This document shows, in pieces, positions 12,301 to 24,877 of a stretch of DNA of 64,000 nucleotides. The notes beneath the pieces are model-generated. The model saw only the letters and a program-made list of their open reading frames with translations, had not been told where the DNA came from and searched no databases. The stretch is from Sclerotinia nivalis. Lineage: Eukaryota > Ascomycota > Leotiomycetes > Helotiales > Sclerotiniaceae. The stretch's first letter is position 1. Every line of letters starts with the position of its first letter. A program made the position numbers and the translations under genes. The stretch spans positions 1,550,001 to 1,614,000 of the forward strand of contig JAPEIS010000003.1 in assembly GCA_029531795.1 (NCBI GenBank), read 5' to 3'.

Positions 12301-14250
12301 TTTGTTATTATCGAATTCATCAGGAAATATTATTATTATTATTTCAAATCAATTGAAAATTATATTATTTTTATTGATTATTTATTATTTATAAATTTTC
12401 TTTCTTTCAATTCTCAGATTAAAAATATATATATTTGTTAAATAATAGAGCTTTTCATTTTCAACATTACTATTATTCATATCCTAAGAATTTGTAATAA
12501 AATTATAGATGCATTTTCTTATATTATTTTTCTAGATTTTGATTACAAATCAAACAATCTTTTAGATTCTTTAAGAGAATTATATAATATAAATAATCCT
12601 AAATGGATTTAGAAAGATAATATTGAAGGTTACAAAAAACTTTTTCGTTTTTGAGAAATTCAATATTTGTAAAAACAATTAGATCTTCAAGATCATGATA
12701 CTTTTTCTATATTATTTTTGAAAGAGTCAATAATTACTAATTATTTTATAGTTATCTCAAATAATATTCAATATAGTTCGATTATAAATAAATATAATGA
12801 AGATCTATAATATAATTTTATATATATTTATATAATGATTCAAATTCTCTCTGAAAATCTTTCCAAATTTGAGAAAGCAATCTTTTTTTTAGATATATCA
12901 AAAACTTTTATATATTTGAAAATGAATTATATTTTTTCTTTCGTAGAATTAATAAATATTATATTTTTAAATCTAAAGTTTTAAAAATATTAGCTTTTGT
13001 TTATAATTTAAAAGATTATTATACAATAAAACTCATTATTAAGAAATTTAGAAATTATTAATAATTAATATTAGTTATTGATATCAAATAATATATTCAA
13101 GATTGTATAAAATATATCAAATATAATATACAATAAAAAATATTTTATTTCAAACTTTATAAAATTGATCGTTCTTTAATTCTTATTAGCTTCGATTTTA
13201 TAGGATTTTTTCTATTTATTCTAATCAATAAAATTGAAATTCTTAAAATGATCTAATTAATAATTCAGAAATTTATCAAAATCGATATCATTATTCAATC
13301 TTTAGATTTCAATAATAAAATGTTAGATAAAGAAGGTTTTATTTACTTTTCTTATGTTCTTTTTATTATTAATTATTTTTTATATTATATTTGGGATTTT
13401 TCAATTATTGAAATAACAAATGCTGAAACGATAAAATGTTTGAATTGAATATTTAATACTTTTGGAATTCTGATCAAAGGATTTTATAATTCAGATATTT
13501 ATTTCGAAAATAAAATAATTAAGCAATTTGCTAAAGAAATTGAAATGCTATTCATCTTCATAATTATAAAAGTTAAGAAATCTTTTAATATAATCGAAAA
13601 AGGAAAAAAAAAATTTTAAAGAATCCTCAAAAAGATTGATTCAGGAATTGAAAATTGATTTATAAAAGTTCAAATCTCAATCAATTTATTCAATATATAA
13701 GAAATCAATTATTTAGAATATTTTCCTTATAACATTCTTTTTAAATATCAATCTATAAAATATTTAGAGATTAAATATCTTTTAAATCAATATTTCGAAA
13801 TTCAAAACTTTTTATTCAATATTATAGACTTCAATAAAGACTTTTCAAAAAAGATTTATTAATCAAAAATCTTCGATTTTATATACAATAGAAAATTAAT
13901 TCAACAAAAAATCTTATAATAATCTGATTGAAAAAAGGTATTAATTAAAGAAAAATACAATATAAATATTTGTAATTATATAATTTTCGATCTTGATTAA
14001 ATGATTATACTTTATAATAAAGTATCTATCAAAACAATATTTTATTCAATTTATTGTAATGTATTTATAGTAATTGGTCCTACAAGAAATTATCAAAATC
14101 CTATCAATTATGATAAATCAATAATAAACTTATTTATCGATCTTTTTATATCGATTATCTTAAATCTTTAAGTTTAAAATAAACCATTTACAAATTTCAT
14201 TCGAAAAAACATCCCTGAATATTAAAATCTACAAATTAATACATTTAAAT
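9400..14250 (+). pseudogene. Decayed Ty3/gypsy gag-pol, family A
   Basis: The 5' part (9.4-10.9 kb) has an Asn/Gln-rich repeat (FNQFGQFNQFDQLNQ) and an acidic Ser-rich stretch (ESDSLENSSDSSDF, about 10310), gag-like but unassigned. RT lies at about 11.3-12.1 kb; its end (LSFKKLYIFIDQIKTLE, best read in the inverted copy N) matches the 'Kc.f....v..LG' end of gypsy RT. Integrase is at about 13.1-14.1 kb: ISFDFIGFF (first Asp), FYNSDIYFENK (second Asp) and FNIIEKGKKKF (Glu), with 33 residues between the last two, near the D,D35E pattern. The order RT-RNase H-integrase identifies Ty3/gypsy. Numerous stops are present. The lineage differs from the chromoviruses D/E/F/K; no chromodomain was seen. 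Confidence 0.7.
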
Positions 14251-14771
14251 CAATTCTTCCTTCTATTCTACAAAATAGAAAAAGCCCTTAACAACCCGAA
14301 ACAGAAATCAAACTATAATAACAACAAATATATTTTCAAATCAAAATTATTAATATAAAAAGATTATATAAGATACATTTTTCATTTCAATAGAACCTAA
14401 ATTATATACAAAATCAAAAGAATTTGATCGAATTTGTATATAGTCAGAACTTCAATAAACCGATTAATTGATAAAATCATATATATATCCAAAAAAAAAA
14501 AAATAAAAAACCTATTAAAAGGAAAATTAATATCATTACAATTTTCAATATTGTTAAGGATTTAAATTTATCAATAAAACGATTCTTTTGAATCTTAATA
14601 AACTTTAATAAATTTATTTTGAATAGATCATTTTCAGCAAACAGTCTTATAGATTTTCCTTTCAAGCTTTCAATCGTTTTCTTTAATCAAATCGAGACTT
14701 TATATTCAATTCGATTCGTAAATAATTATAAATATTATATTATTTTGTAACCGTTTCCATCGTGTTTACTA
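14251..14771 (+). other. 3' tail of element A with partial terminal repeat
   Basis: After the integrase comes a 0.5-kb tail ending in GTAACCGTTTCCATCGTG (14746-14763), the outer 30 bp or so of the 135-bp unit; the rest of the LTR is too diverged to align by eye. A minus-strand frame (14477-14665) carries RLFAENDLFKINLLKFIKIQ and a hydrophobic stretch. A related frame (RSFAETDLIRNEFIKVFYIQ) lies at the matching place in copy N, so this block is conserved between the copies. Confidence 0.5.
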
Positions 14772-15269
14772 TAGAATATTAATAATTTGTTGTTGAAAAA
14801 GCAATGGATTTCTTTTTTTAATTAAAACAAAAGCTATTGAAGAAATTCGTAAATCGGCTTCTGTTAAAAGAAAAGTATCGGAATTTATTGAATTTTTCAA
14901 TAATAATAATGAGAATATTGAATAGATTGATAATAAAAAATTATCGAGAGAAGTATTTGTAGTTTTGATAAAATTGATAATATTGATAATAAAGAAAAAG
15001 ATAATTAAAAATAAAGATTTTTCAGAATTATTCAATATTGATATTATAAATAATATTCCAGATAAGTATAATTCATATAAAAAAGTTTCTATATCAAAAC
15101 AATGAATATAATAAATTGAATTTTTGTTAATCAATAATTAATCGCTAATGAATCTCTTGAATTACAATTTCGAACTATAGATAGTTCTTTTTCTATTATA
15201 TAAATCTTACAAATTATCTATTGGAATTCTATCATTAAGAAATATATTAAATATATATTTCATTAATCA
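14772..15269 (+). other. Decayed coding-like block, unassigned
   Basis: The plus strand reads AIEEIRKSASVKRKVSEFIE then FFNNNNENIE, stop, IDNKKLSREVFVVLIK and NIPDKYNSYKKVSISKQ, a charged composition typical of coding sequence. The open minus-strand frame here (14769-15134) is therefore probably a shadow. It may be an early part of copia M (see 29755), but I recognise no domain. Confidence 0.4.
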
Positions 15270-15471
15270 TATTATGAAGGCGGCAAGTAGGATAACAGGT
15301 ATAACTTTTATTAATAAGATATAGTTCAAGGAGTTACGATTTTATAATAGAAATAATCTTTAAATATATTTATATATAGTACTTGTTCTAATAAAAAAAA
15401 CTTATACTAATTATATTTGTACAATTATATAATAACAATCTAGATATATATATTGATAACAAATCAAACTC
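15270..15471 (-). repeat. Heavily mutated LTR of the K chromovirus family
   Basis: Aligns with the solo LTR at 29537-29749 in the same orientation: matching blocks include GAAGGCGRC, ATAACTTTTATTAATAARAT, AGTTCAAGGAGTTACGATT and TATATRGT. The GC-rich part of the intact copy is here converted to A/T-only text. The right end is estimated after about 11 bp of deletion. No clear target duplication. Confidence 0.7.
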
Positions 15472-15664
15472 TAATATAAAAATATCTATTTAAAATAAAT
15501 ATTTCTTTTTTATTTTATTAATAGATTTATTTTATAAATCAATTTAAACGAAATAAAAGATTTGAAATCGAAGAACATTATAAAGTAATATTTGCAATCT
15601 ATATAATTGAATGGCTTTCTTAGATTTGTAAGAATAGAATAGATGGAAACATTTTGATATCTAT
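15472..15664. other. AT-rich decayed sequence before element D
   Basis: Nothing recognisable. It should join 29256 when element D is removed, so it belongs to the host element of D (probably copia M). Confidence 0.45.
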
Positions 15665-15669
15665 ATATA

Positions 15670-15816
15670 TGTCACGGGTTCGTAACCCGTTCCTAGCTAG
15701 TCTGCATGGATGCCTGAGGTATCCATCCCTTATATAGTCGATGCTCTTCCTAATACCTTCTTCCCTTCTTTGTAGAATATTATTATATTATAAAATATTC
15801 TATTATTACTATAATA
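15670..15816 (+). repeat. 5' LTR of chromovirus D
   Basis: Starts TGTCACGGGTTCGTAACCCG, a terminus with an internal inverted repeat (CGGGTT/AACCCG). Shares CCGTTCCTAGCTAGTCTGCAT and following blocks with the LTRs at 29104, 43719, 50447 and 61197. Confidence 0.88.
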
Positions 15817-16754
15817 GTATATTCTATTTTTCAAAAAGACTTTATTATTGAATAGGAAAAGCAATCTAGTCTTACTACGAATAATCAATTTTATAAAAAA
15901 TTCGGAAATTTCGATCAATAATATATCGATAAACAATAAACAATATATTGATTCGATTCAAATCTAAACTCAAATCTAGATTCAGATCCAGATCTCGATT
16001 TGATCAATATTATATCGTTATATAATCGAAATTAAAGATTTCATAATCATATTTCAATTTTTAAGATTGTCTTAAAAAATTCATTATTATATTAAACATT
16101 ACTCAATCAATCCCATTAGAATTATCAGTATTTCTAGTTTAATCAAAGATGATATCTAAGTTTCGAAAGTATATTAAATTTGTTTTCTTCAATTATCAAT
16201 GATTTATATATAAGCTTTCTAATATCAAAAATGGAGATCTTAAAGATCCAATTTCTATTTTTGATATATTTATCAATATATAGAACTCTGAAGTTATTAT
16301 ATATATATAATATCTATTCTATTTTATAATGCAAATATTAATTCAAATAGAATAATATCGATAAAAGATATATATATTATAAAAAGATCTACAATTAAAT
16401 AATATAATTAATACTAGATTAATAATTTAGAATTTTATTTTTCAAGAACAATTTGATTAATCATTTATCGATTCAAACCCTTTTGTATTAATCTATCAAT
16501 TATAACAAATTATAAAGAATCTTGAATCATTCAAAAATGAAAAAATAAGCTTTTTGATTTGATAAAGTAAATACAAAGATTAAAAAATAGATTTATATAT
16601 CTATTGAAAAAACGATACTATAGTTTTTAATATAAAACAAAAGAAATTATTATATATAATCTTCCTTTTGGAAAATATAATTCGATAAGAAAAATGAAAA
16701 GATATAAAAGGGATTATAAATAATATATCGGAATTTATTATTGTAAATATATTT

Positions 16755-17400
16755 TTGAAGAAACTCGATAGTTTTTATATTTCAATTGATACTAAATACA
16801 AAACAGCAATCAAATTCGATAAACTCAAAATGAACGAAAAAATTCTGTTTTCCTTTTTTTATTCACAATTAGAATATTTGAATATATTTAATAGTAAAAT
16901 TCTTCGAAAAAGAGTTTTTATAATAAAACAAAAAGTTATTAACGAATTAAAGGTATTAATAAAAAGTGATTCAAATCCTTATGAATTTATTAATATTGAA
17001 AGATAAAAAAAGAAATTCCAAATATAATATCAAAATTGTTAGAATAATAAATACTATAATATAAACTCTTCGAAATCTGATTCAATTTATATTCAATATC
17101 AAATATTATTTGTATTTTATATTCAAAGCTATTTTATAGATCTTAATATAATTAGAATCCTGAAGCAAATACAAAAAGAATATAAATACATTTATGGTTT
17201 ATATCATTTTTGTAAACAATCCGATTATCGAATTATAAATTATAAAACCAAAAAAAAAATCGATATTATAAAAAACGCAAATAGATATAAAGGAAATTCT
17301 TGCGAAAATAATTATTTACAAAATAATTATCAAATACAATAACAAAATCAACAATATCATTTTAGTAATTCAATCAATCGAAATAGTTATTAACGAAAAA
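16755..17400 (+). pseudogene. Decayed gag of chromovirus D
   Basis: An open 83-residue stretch (16755-17006) reads LDSFYISIDTKYKTAIKFDK and KQKVINELKVLIKSDSNPYE, nearly the same as 44797-45075 in E (LYISINVEYKIIIKFDK). Downstream, the expected zinc knuckle is degenerate (LYHFCKQSDYRIINY, with Cys/His positions changed). Gag would package the element RNA. Stops before and after fit RIP. Confidence 0.65.
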
Positions 17401-17699
17401 GATATCAAATATAATTTTAAATCCAATAATATTGATTTTTTAATTCAATTGATTATAATAATCTTTAATAAGGTAATTATCAGAGTTACAATAATTATCA
17501 ATAATAATCCTTTAATATATTCAATAATTTCATTGAAAAAGAAGTATTAGTATTATTAGAAAATATATCTAATATATTTCTTTATAATATAATATCATTA
17601 TTATTTATATCTATTTACAAATATTTAAAAAAAAGCTTAATCTTTATGATAAGTCGTTTATAAAAATTATCAAAAGATACAAAATGAATAAAATAAATA

Positions 17700-18100
17700 A
17701 TAAATAATAAGGAATCTTTACAATTTAATTCGATAAATAGCAAATCTTTATTCATTCAAATTATTATATTCTTAATATACTCTTTTTCTTTCAATATAAC
17801 TAATTTGATTGATAATAAATATTTAAAAAAAGTATTTATTAATTATTCTTTTATTAAACAAAATAATATTATAATTCAACTTTTACTATATCGTTGCGAA
17901 TTCTATTTGGCAAACAAAAACATTACAGATATTATCATTAATTATTTTATAATAAATATAATAATAAAATAATATAAAGAAATATAATTATTCTTTATTA
18001 CAAAACTTTCTAAAAAGATTTCAGTTATTTTCGGATTATTATAATTATAATATTATAATTTATATATAAATTAATAAAATATAATTCTTTCTTTCAATTC
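17700..18100 (+). pseudogene. Decayed retropepsin region of chromovirus D
   Basis: LIDNKYLKK replaces the family LIDTGYSGE motif, then FINYSFIKQNNIIIQLL and YLANKNITDIIINYF, aligning with the protease regions of F (20189 onward) and E (45870 onward). The active-site triad reads DNK instead of DTG, so it could not be active. Element F is inserted about 200 bp downstream. Confidence 0.6.
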
Positions 18101-18285
18101 TTAATATTATATAATGTATTGTTATTTTTATAATATACTCAATCTAATATAGATATAAACAATCTCTTTTTCAATATATATAAATAATATATACAAAAAT
18201 AATATATTTACAAAACCATCTATTAATAAAATCCTTAATATATTATTCTTAATCAAAATTTTCCTTTCTAAAATAAAAAAGAATC

Positions 18286-18448
18286 TGTTACGGGTTCATC
18301 TCCCTTCACCTGCACGTGATCATGTGTGCCTTAGGCACACATGCATACACTCACTTCTATATAGTCAGATCATCTCTTTGACCTTCTTCTCCTCCTCGTA
18401 ATACAACAATAGATCAAACCTACACATACCTTTTCCTTTACCATAATA
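18286..18448 (+). repeat. 5' LTR of chromovirus F
   Basis: Begins TGTTACGGGTTCATCTCCC and ends CCATAATA (from CCGTGACA). It contains a perfect inverted repeat GTGTGCC-TTA-GGCACAC and a TATATAGTC promoter-like motif. Confidence 0.92.
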
Positions 18449-18724
18449 GTTTATACTACCCTTTCAAAGGCTCTATCATTTTACAAAATGATCTGGCCTT
18501 GCCAAATCATTTGCAGGCTTTTGTATCTGTTTTCGATTGCTTTTGCATTATTATAACTTATTTGCTTTTATGCAATCGTATTTCTTATTTGCTTTTATAC
18601 AGTTTCTAATCCCTAATTGCTTTTATACGATTGTATTTATTCGCAGGCTTCTGTATTTGTTTTTGATTGCTTTTATGTAATTGCAAATTCCTTATCGATT
18701 ATTTTGTACAATTGTAATTCTTTT
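18449..18724 (+). other. 5' leader of F with direct repeats
   Basis: No gene. Two copies of a roughly 45-bp repeat beginning GCAGGCTTYTGTATYTG (18513 and 18643, 130 bp apart) and several copies of TTGCTTTTATRCRATTG lie between the LTR and gag. This is probably the untranslated leader. Confidence 0.6.
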
Positions 18725-19860
18725 TATAATAACTTCCGATTCTACATCTGCTGGTAATGCAACTTCTATTTCTATCAAAGGAATTCGTATTACAATCCAA
18801 CAAATCTTCGGTCAATAATCTATTATTATACAAATCCTAGTAGAATTGGATACTTCAATAATATCAAACCTCATTGCCAGTTCTAATAAACAAATTGTTT
18901 ATCTAAATTATATTTTCTCTATCATTGAAGATCGTTTTACTATTCAAGTTATTTATATCGTTATTCAAACAAATAAGATCAAAGAATTCAAAGCGGAAAA
19001 CGTTAAGTTTCTTCACATTCTAACTAGCAAGTAAATTTAGTTGAACGCTGATAATACTGTTATTAGCCAGAAACCGATCATTCCTTGTTAAATTCAAAAA
19101 GACCTGTCTGTTTTTAAAGGCGAAAGATCTAATATTCTTGTTCGATAAAAGGATTATCAATCCTGAAAATTGGATTTATAATTTTATTGGATAATCGATT
19201 TACAATTTTTTGTTTTCGAACAAAAGAAAATTAACTATACTATTAATCTTTTCGATGGTTAAATATAACAAAAGTGTATTATAAATATCACCAAATTCGT
19301 TAACGATTTTATTTGCTTCGATTCTATTATTTCGTTTTTGACCAAATTGGACAAATTATATATCTTTGTGAATATCGAAAAAGAAACCTTGCTCAAATTC
19401 GATAAGCTTTTTATAGATCTAAAGGAATCCTTTTCGGTTTTCTTCTCTATGTTATCTCATCTTGCTAACTCTTGCTACAAATCTGATCGCAAGATTGTTA
19501 ATGCGATAAAACAAAAGGTTACAATCCCCTTTTGAATTTTGGTTATTGGTGATTCGAATTTTTGTATAGTTGATAATATTGATAGTTGGCAAAAGAAATT
19601 CTTTATTTAGAATTAGAATCTTTGTAATACTAAGTATTATAATAAAAATTCTGGTAAAGTATTTATTGTTAATGATGATCTTATAGATTTCGATACAATG
19701 AAATAAAAAGGACAATAAAAAAAGGGTTTGCAAAATAAAAAAAAGAAGTTTAATCCTACAGTTTCTTGCAATTATTGTAATAGAATCGGTTACCTTCAGA
19801 TTGATTGTTATACTATTTATAATGTCAATAATAATCTTCTTTTTGGCAAATAAGTTTTTG
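18725..19860 (+). pseudogene. Decayed gag of chromovirus F
   Basis: Fragments in frame: LDTSIISNLIASSNKQIVYL, IEDRFTIQVIYIVIQTNK, then LDKLYIFVNIEKETLLKFDK (19338 onward), the same position as the gag ORF of D and E. A zinc knuckle at 19767-19808 reads CNYCNRIGYLQIDC: spacing is CX2CX4-Y-X4C, so the zinc-binding His has become Tyr (CAT to TAT, a RIP-type change). Several stops at Gln/Trp positions. Confidence 0.75.
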
Positions 19861-20169
19861 TTAATATTTTTTCTAATTGTAATATTATTGTTTCAATTAA
19901 TCCGGTCTTTGATCAATATATTGTTGTTCTAGTTTTTTGAAATGTTAATAGATTTAATAATAATCGCAATGGATTTCGAAAAGGATATATTGGTAATTGG
20001 GTATAAAGCCAACAGTACCTGAATTAAGTATAATAACAAAGTTATATCGAATCAAAAAAGGTTGTCTTTATATCCAGTTCAATCAAGGAAAATCCCGAAC
20101 AGGGAAAAGATTAACCTCTACGAAAAATCGTTTGTAAAGGAATACTAAAGGCAAAAAGGTAAATCGAGG

Positions 20170-21160
20170 AATAGATAGAGATAAACCATTGCAATTCAAC
20201 TTTATAAATAACAAATCTCTACTCGTTAAAATCACTATGTTCCTTGCGTATGAAAATCCCTTTATTGTTATAAGTCTTATTAATAATGGATACTCTAGAG
20301 AAGTTTTTGCTAATTGTTCTTTTGTTTCCAAACACAATATCGAAATACAACTCTTACCTCACCTTTACGAACTCCGACTTGCCGATGGAAAGATCGTCGA
20401 TAGAATTATAGAATATTTTGTGATGGAAATCGTTATAGGGGATCACCATAAGTATTGATCTTTTTACATTATCCAACTTTCATCAGAGACACTGTTAATC
20501 TTTAGTTTATTATAATTATAGTGTTACAATCCTATTATCAATTGGACGGAGATGAGTTTAATATTCTTTTCAAACTATTGCGCTTTCAATTGCTTAATGT
20601 GTTATAATTCAGAGCCAGTTACCGCACCAACAATCCCATTTTCGATCAAGGAACAAAAGGATCTAGCAAAAATTACTCTACAACAAATCGTTGATATTAT
20701 CGAATCTTTAAATAAATTCCTTATCGATCCTAATATAAAAATTAAATGCACAATTTATAAATACTGCTCTCCATATATCAAGGATTGTCCAAAGGACGAT
20801 ATCGATTGTTCATTTATTCAAACGCTTTCTATTTTTAAAAGAACTTCTTATAAAAAACCTTCTATTGAAGAGATACCAGATGAAGGTTATATATTACAAT
20901 CTGACGATTCTTCTATTGATCTCGAATTTCAGCAGGGTCTGATGTCTGGTATAAATCATTATCGAACAAAGCACTACGGAGAACTAAATAATCAAGTACA
21001 GATGATTCCCAATTGTCTGCATCCAAAATCGATCTTAAAGATTGCAAATCGGTGTCGGTTTATTTACAATCCAAAAAACTGTTTGCCCTTGTTTTCTATT
21101 GAAGAATTCCTTATACCTATTTACAAAGATATAAGTCCAAATATAAATGATATTCGTTGA
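20170..21160 (+). pseudogene. Retropepsin and protease-RT linker of chromovirus F
   Basis: From 20189 the frame reads VISLINNGYSREVFANCSFV, then YELRLADGKIVDRIIEYFVM and, after a stop, the protease end LL.L.CYNPIINW. The active-site triad at 20282-20290 is NNG where the family has DTG, so catalytic Asp is lost. The next open frame (20552-21160, 202 residues; KRTSYKKPSIEEIPDEGYIL and others) is the variable linker before RT; I recognise no domain in it. One stop separates the two. The enzyme would have processed the polyprotein. Confidence 0.7.
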
Positions 21161-21412
21161 TTGCAAATTTCTAACTTTGTTTCGTTTTGTCAACAAGATA
21201 ACATTCGGGTTATCCGATTGATATGGGATGAATTGGATATTGCACAGAAAACTGTTGAGCAAGATTATCTGCGATAGGCTATGTTGTCCTCGATATTTAC
21301 AAAAAGGGATTTTCGATCGATTTTATAAGGGCAAGGTAATATAATAGAGATGTTTTCTAGAACTTTATTATAACTTTATGATTTTATATACAATTGTTAC
21401 AAGCCGCTTCAT

Positions 21413-22900
21413 TTGCGAAAAATCTCTGAAGTTGATGTCGATAAATTTTTAATTGGCAAATCTTCCCTTAATAACGATCAAATACGACAAAAGCTTTCTA
21501 TATGGTTACAAGACAAATTTCTTGCTTTCCTTTTACATTATGTAGATAAATTGCCGCCTCGTCGAATCTGGAATCACAAAATTGAGTTGATGTCTGGTAA
21601 AGAGCCATTTTATTTCAAAAACCGTTTTTTATTGTTAATGGAGTTGGTAGTAATATACAAATAGTTTGATGATAATCTTTTCAAAAGGTTTATTCGGGAA
21701 TCGAAATCGCGATACGCTTCTCCTTTGCTATTGGCTGTCAAGCTGGAAGGGGGGGTCCGTATTTATCAAGATTATCGAGGATTAAATAATGTTACTATAA
21801 AAAATCGTTATCCATTACCCATTGTTTACGAAACATTGAACGCTTTTTGTAATGCAAAAATTTACATCAAGTTTGATATTATTGCAGCGTTCAACAAATT
21901 GCGAATTGCTGAAGGGGATAAATGGAAAACTGTATTCATTATTTGTTTTGATCTTTTTGAATCTCTAATTATACCTTTCGATCTTTGCAATACACCTGTA
22001 TCGTTCCAATATTATATCAATCATATACTTTTCGACGAGTTGAACAAGTATTGTATTATATATCTCGATAACATTCTAATCTATTCCGATAATCCTGTAG
22101 AGTATAAAAAGTATATCCGTTAAGTAGTTCAAAAGTTAATGGATGTTGGATTACAGATTGATATTAACAAATGCGAATTCGAAATCACAAAAACAAAGTA
22201 TTTGGGTCTTATCATTACAACCGAAGATATCGAAATGGATTAAGAAAAGGTTACAATTATTATATCTTAAGAATTACTTTTATATATAAAAGATTTACAA
22301 CGATTTCTCGATTTCGTTAATTTCTATCGACGTTTTATAAAAGATTTTTCAAAGATTTGTCGTTCTCTCAACGATCTCTTGCGGAAGAATATTATATGGG
22401 ATTGGACCACAGATCATATAAAGGCTTTTGATACTTTAAAAAGAGCTTTCACAATAACGCCGGTTTTGGTATACTTTGATTACAGGCGGAAAACTGTTTT
22501 GGAAACCGACGCTTTCGATTGGGCTTCAGAAGGAGTTCTCTTGCAATACAATGATGATAACGTTTTACATCCAGTCACTTATTTTTCATCTAAGCATACA
22601 ACAACGAAATGCAATTATAAGATCTACGACAAAGAATTATTCGCTATTATCAAGACAATGAAAGAATGGCGTTCAAAACTTCAAGGTTTATAAAAAGAGT
22701 TCGAGATTCTCATTGATCATAAGAATCTCGAATATTTTATGATTACAAAAGCTTTCAATCAATGGTAAATGCGATGGTCTGAATTTCTGTTTCAATATAA
22801 TTTCTGTATAGTTTATCGACTAGGAAACAAAACTATTCGATTAGATGTATTAAGTAGAAAATATAAAGATCGACTGTATCGCTTTGATCCAAACGATAAA
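21413..22900 (+). pseudogene. Reverse transcriptase and RNase H of chromovirus F
   Basis: RT motifs in order: LPPRRIWNHKIELMSGKEP, VRIYQDYRGLNNVTIKNRY, IKFDIIAAFNKLRIAEGDKW, PFDLCNTPVSFQYYINHIL and, at 22061-22072, YLDN in place of the catalytic YLDD (second Asp to Asn). Then [34 protein letters not shown] and the RNase H start LETDAFDWASEGVLLQYND, PVTYFSSKHTTTKCNYKIYD, RWSEFLFQYNFCIVYRLGNK. Open frames (21413-21664, 21725-22123, 22379-22693, 22769-23077) are separated by single stops or lost Trp/Gln codons. It would have copied element RNA into DNA; it is inactive as written. Confidence 0.85.
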
Positions 22901-23077
22901 CGTCTAAAGAATCGAAAATGCATTGTCCTCCCTCAAAACCGTTTTGATGATGACCTTTATAAGGATTTGATTGGGTATATCAATTTGACACCAATGAAAA
23001 CAATAATACCACTCCATGACCAACCAATTGATACCTTAATCGATACAGCGTATACTAAATCCGATATTGTAGATTAA

Positions 23078-24060
23078 TTTATTTCTGCTCTTAATGATTC
23101 ATCGATAACTAAATGGTCAAAAGAGTATCGTAAAACCTTCCGGATCGCTATATAAGATTGTTCGATCCAAAATAATAGAATTTACTACCGGGATAAGATT
23201 TGGGTTTCATTAGATAATGAACTCAAACTCCAAATTATTTATCGAATTTATTCTTCTGATTTTGCCAACCATCCTGATCAAACTAAAACGATCGATTTTA
23301 TCTCTCGTATATACTGATGGTTTAACATGCATTTGGAGATTGCATTCTATATAAAAGTCTGCAAACTTTGTATTCACACCAAATCGTTCAAATCGACGCC
23401 TCCCGGATTTTTGAAACCGTTGTCTGTCCCTTTTCGCACATGATCTGATATCTCAATCGATTATATTACACCACTCCCGGATTACACTCGTTATAATTCT
23501 ATTTATAAATATATCTTAATAGTAATCTACAAATTAATTAAAATGAAACATTTCATTGGTACACACATGTTAATAATAAAAAAACTAATCGATACTTTTA
23601 TCAATTGTGTTTATACATTTTATAAACTTCCGGACAATATTATTTTCGATCGGAGAACACAATTCGTATCAGGATTCTGATTACAACTCTCAGAACGATT
23701 GAGAATTACTTTAAAACATTCTTCAGCTTTTCATTCTCAAATAGATAATCAAATTGAACGTATTAATTTGGTTTTGGAGTAGTATTTACAAACTTTTGTT
23801 AACTATCATCAAGACGATTGATTGGATTGATTACCCTTAATCGAATTTGCATCCAATAATTTGATCTTTGAAATAACTAATTGCTTACCTTTCTTCGTCA
23901 ATTACAATTTTAATTCATACCTAGATATTGAATCTAATAAACCTTGTCTACCGGATATGATTCTAACACAAAAACAGGAATTCTTTAAAGGTAATAGAAT
24001 TACAAATCGTATAGAACATATCTTGAAACAATTTTATGCCTTTATACAGTAAACAATTGC
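23078..24060 (+). pseudogene. Integrase of chromovirus F
   Basis: The zinc-binding region is partly visible (VCKLCIHTKS). The catalytic core shows SIDYITPL (first Asp), NIIFDRRTQFVSGF (second Asp) and QIDNQIERINLVLE (Glu), all three retained, followed by WLD.LPLIEFASNNLIFEI and the open frame 23861-24052. At least five stops interrupt it. It would join element DNA to the genome. Confidence 0.82.
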
Positions 24061-24379
24061 CACTTATGAAGATTATACTAATCACCACCGCTCTGATTCA
24101 TTTTGCTATACAATTAATCAAAAAGTTTTTATCAATACCAAAAATATGAAGACTTTATACAAAACAAAAAAGCTAGATAATAAATAAATCGGCCTTTACG
24201 AGATTATCAAAGTTTATTTTTATATTTATTTTATTCAATTGTCTAAGAATATTAAAATCTTCCCTGTTTTCCATTATTCTCTTTTACTTCTAGTTTATAT
24301 TAATCCTTATTTTCCAATTCAAACAACGATTAACGAATCCGAATCCCTAACTATATGGGACAGAATTTTGGAACAGAAC

Positions 24380-24620
24380 AACAATGAGGATAAGCTTGTT
24401 TAGAAATGGATATTTGAAGGGGTTTTAGATAATTATGATAAAGATGGTTATCATTATTTGATCAAATGGAGATACTACATACCAACTTGATAATCAGTTA
24501 ATGACTTAAAGGGTAACGAGAAGGTTCTTATCGAATATCATCGCTTTCATCCAGAGAAGTTAGGGCCGCTAGTTTGGATCCTAAAGTATTCCGATACTAC
24601 TATATTGCAACCGGAACCAT
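24380..24620 (+). pseudogene. C-terminal chromodomain of chromovirus F
   Basis: KWIFEGVLDNYDKDGYHYLI then KWRYYIPT, a stop where Trp is expected, and LKGNEKVLIEYHRFHPEKLG, matching the chromodomain pattern (YLVKWKGY...TWEP...L....EFH). In chromoviruses this module follows integrase and directs insertion toward methylated-histone chromatin. Similar remnants follow the integrases of D, E and K. Confidence 0.75.
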
Positions 24621-24877
24621 AGAATTTGCAATCGGAGTTACACAGTGCGATTGCTACACCTACTCTACGAAGATCCATTTGCATCAAGATTGTTCACTTC
24701 GTCTAAAGGTATATTACATGTTATAACAATAAAGAATATAATATTATTAGGGGATATCATATGTTTTTTTTTTTGTTTAAAAATCTAATTAAAAAAAGAG
24801 ATCTGTATTTCTTCTTTATTTTTCTTTATTTTTTAATGCCCATTTAAGGTCAAATAGGTTTCTTGAGGAGGGGGTAC

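Noticed and set aside
14769..15134. 121-residue open minus-strand frame, hydrophobic
   Set aside because: The plus strand of the same DNA has a charged, coding-like composition; the hydrophobic frame is what A/T-rich sequence gives on the opposite strand.
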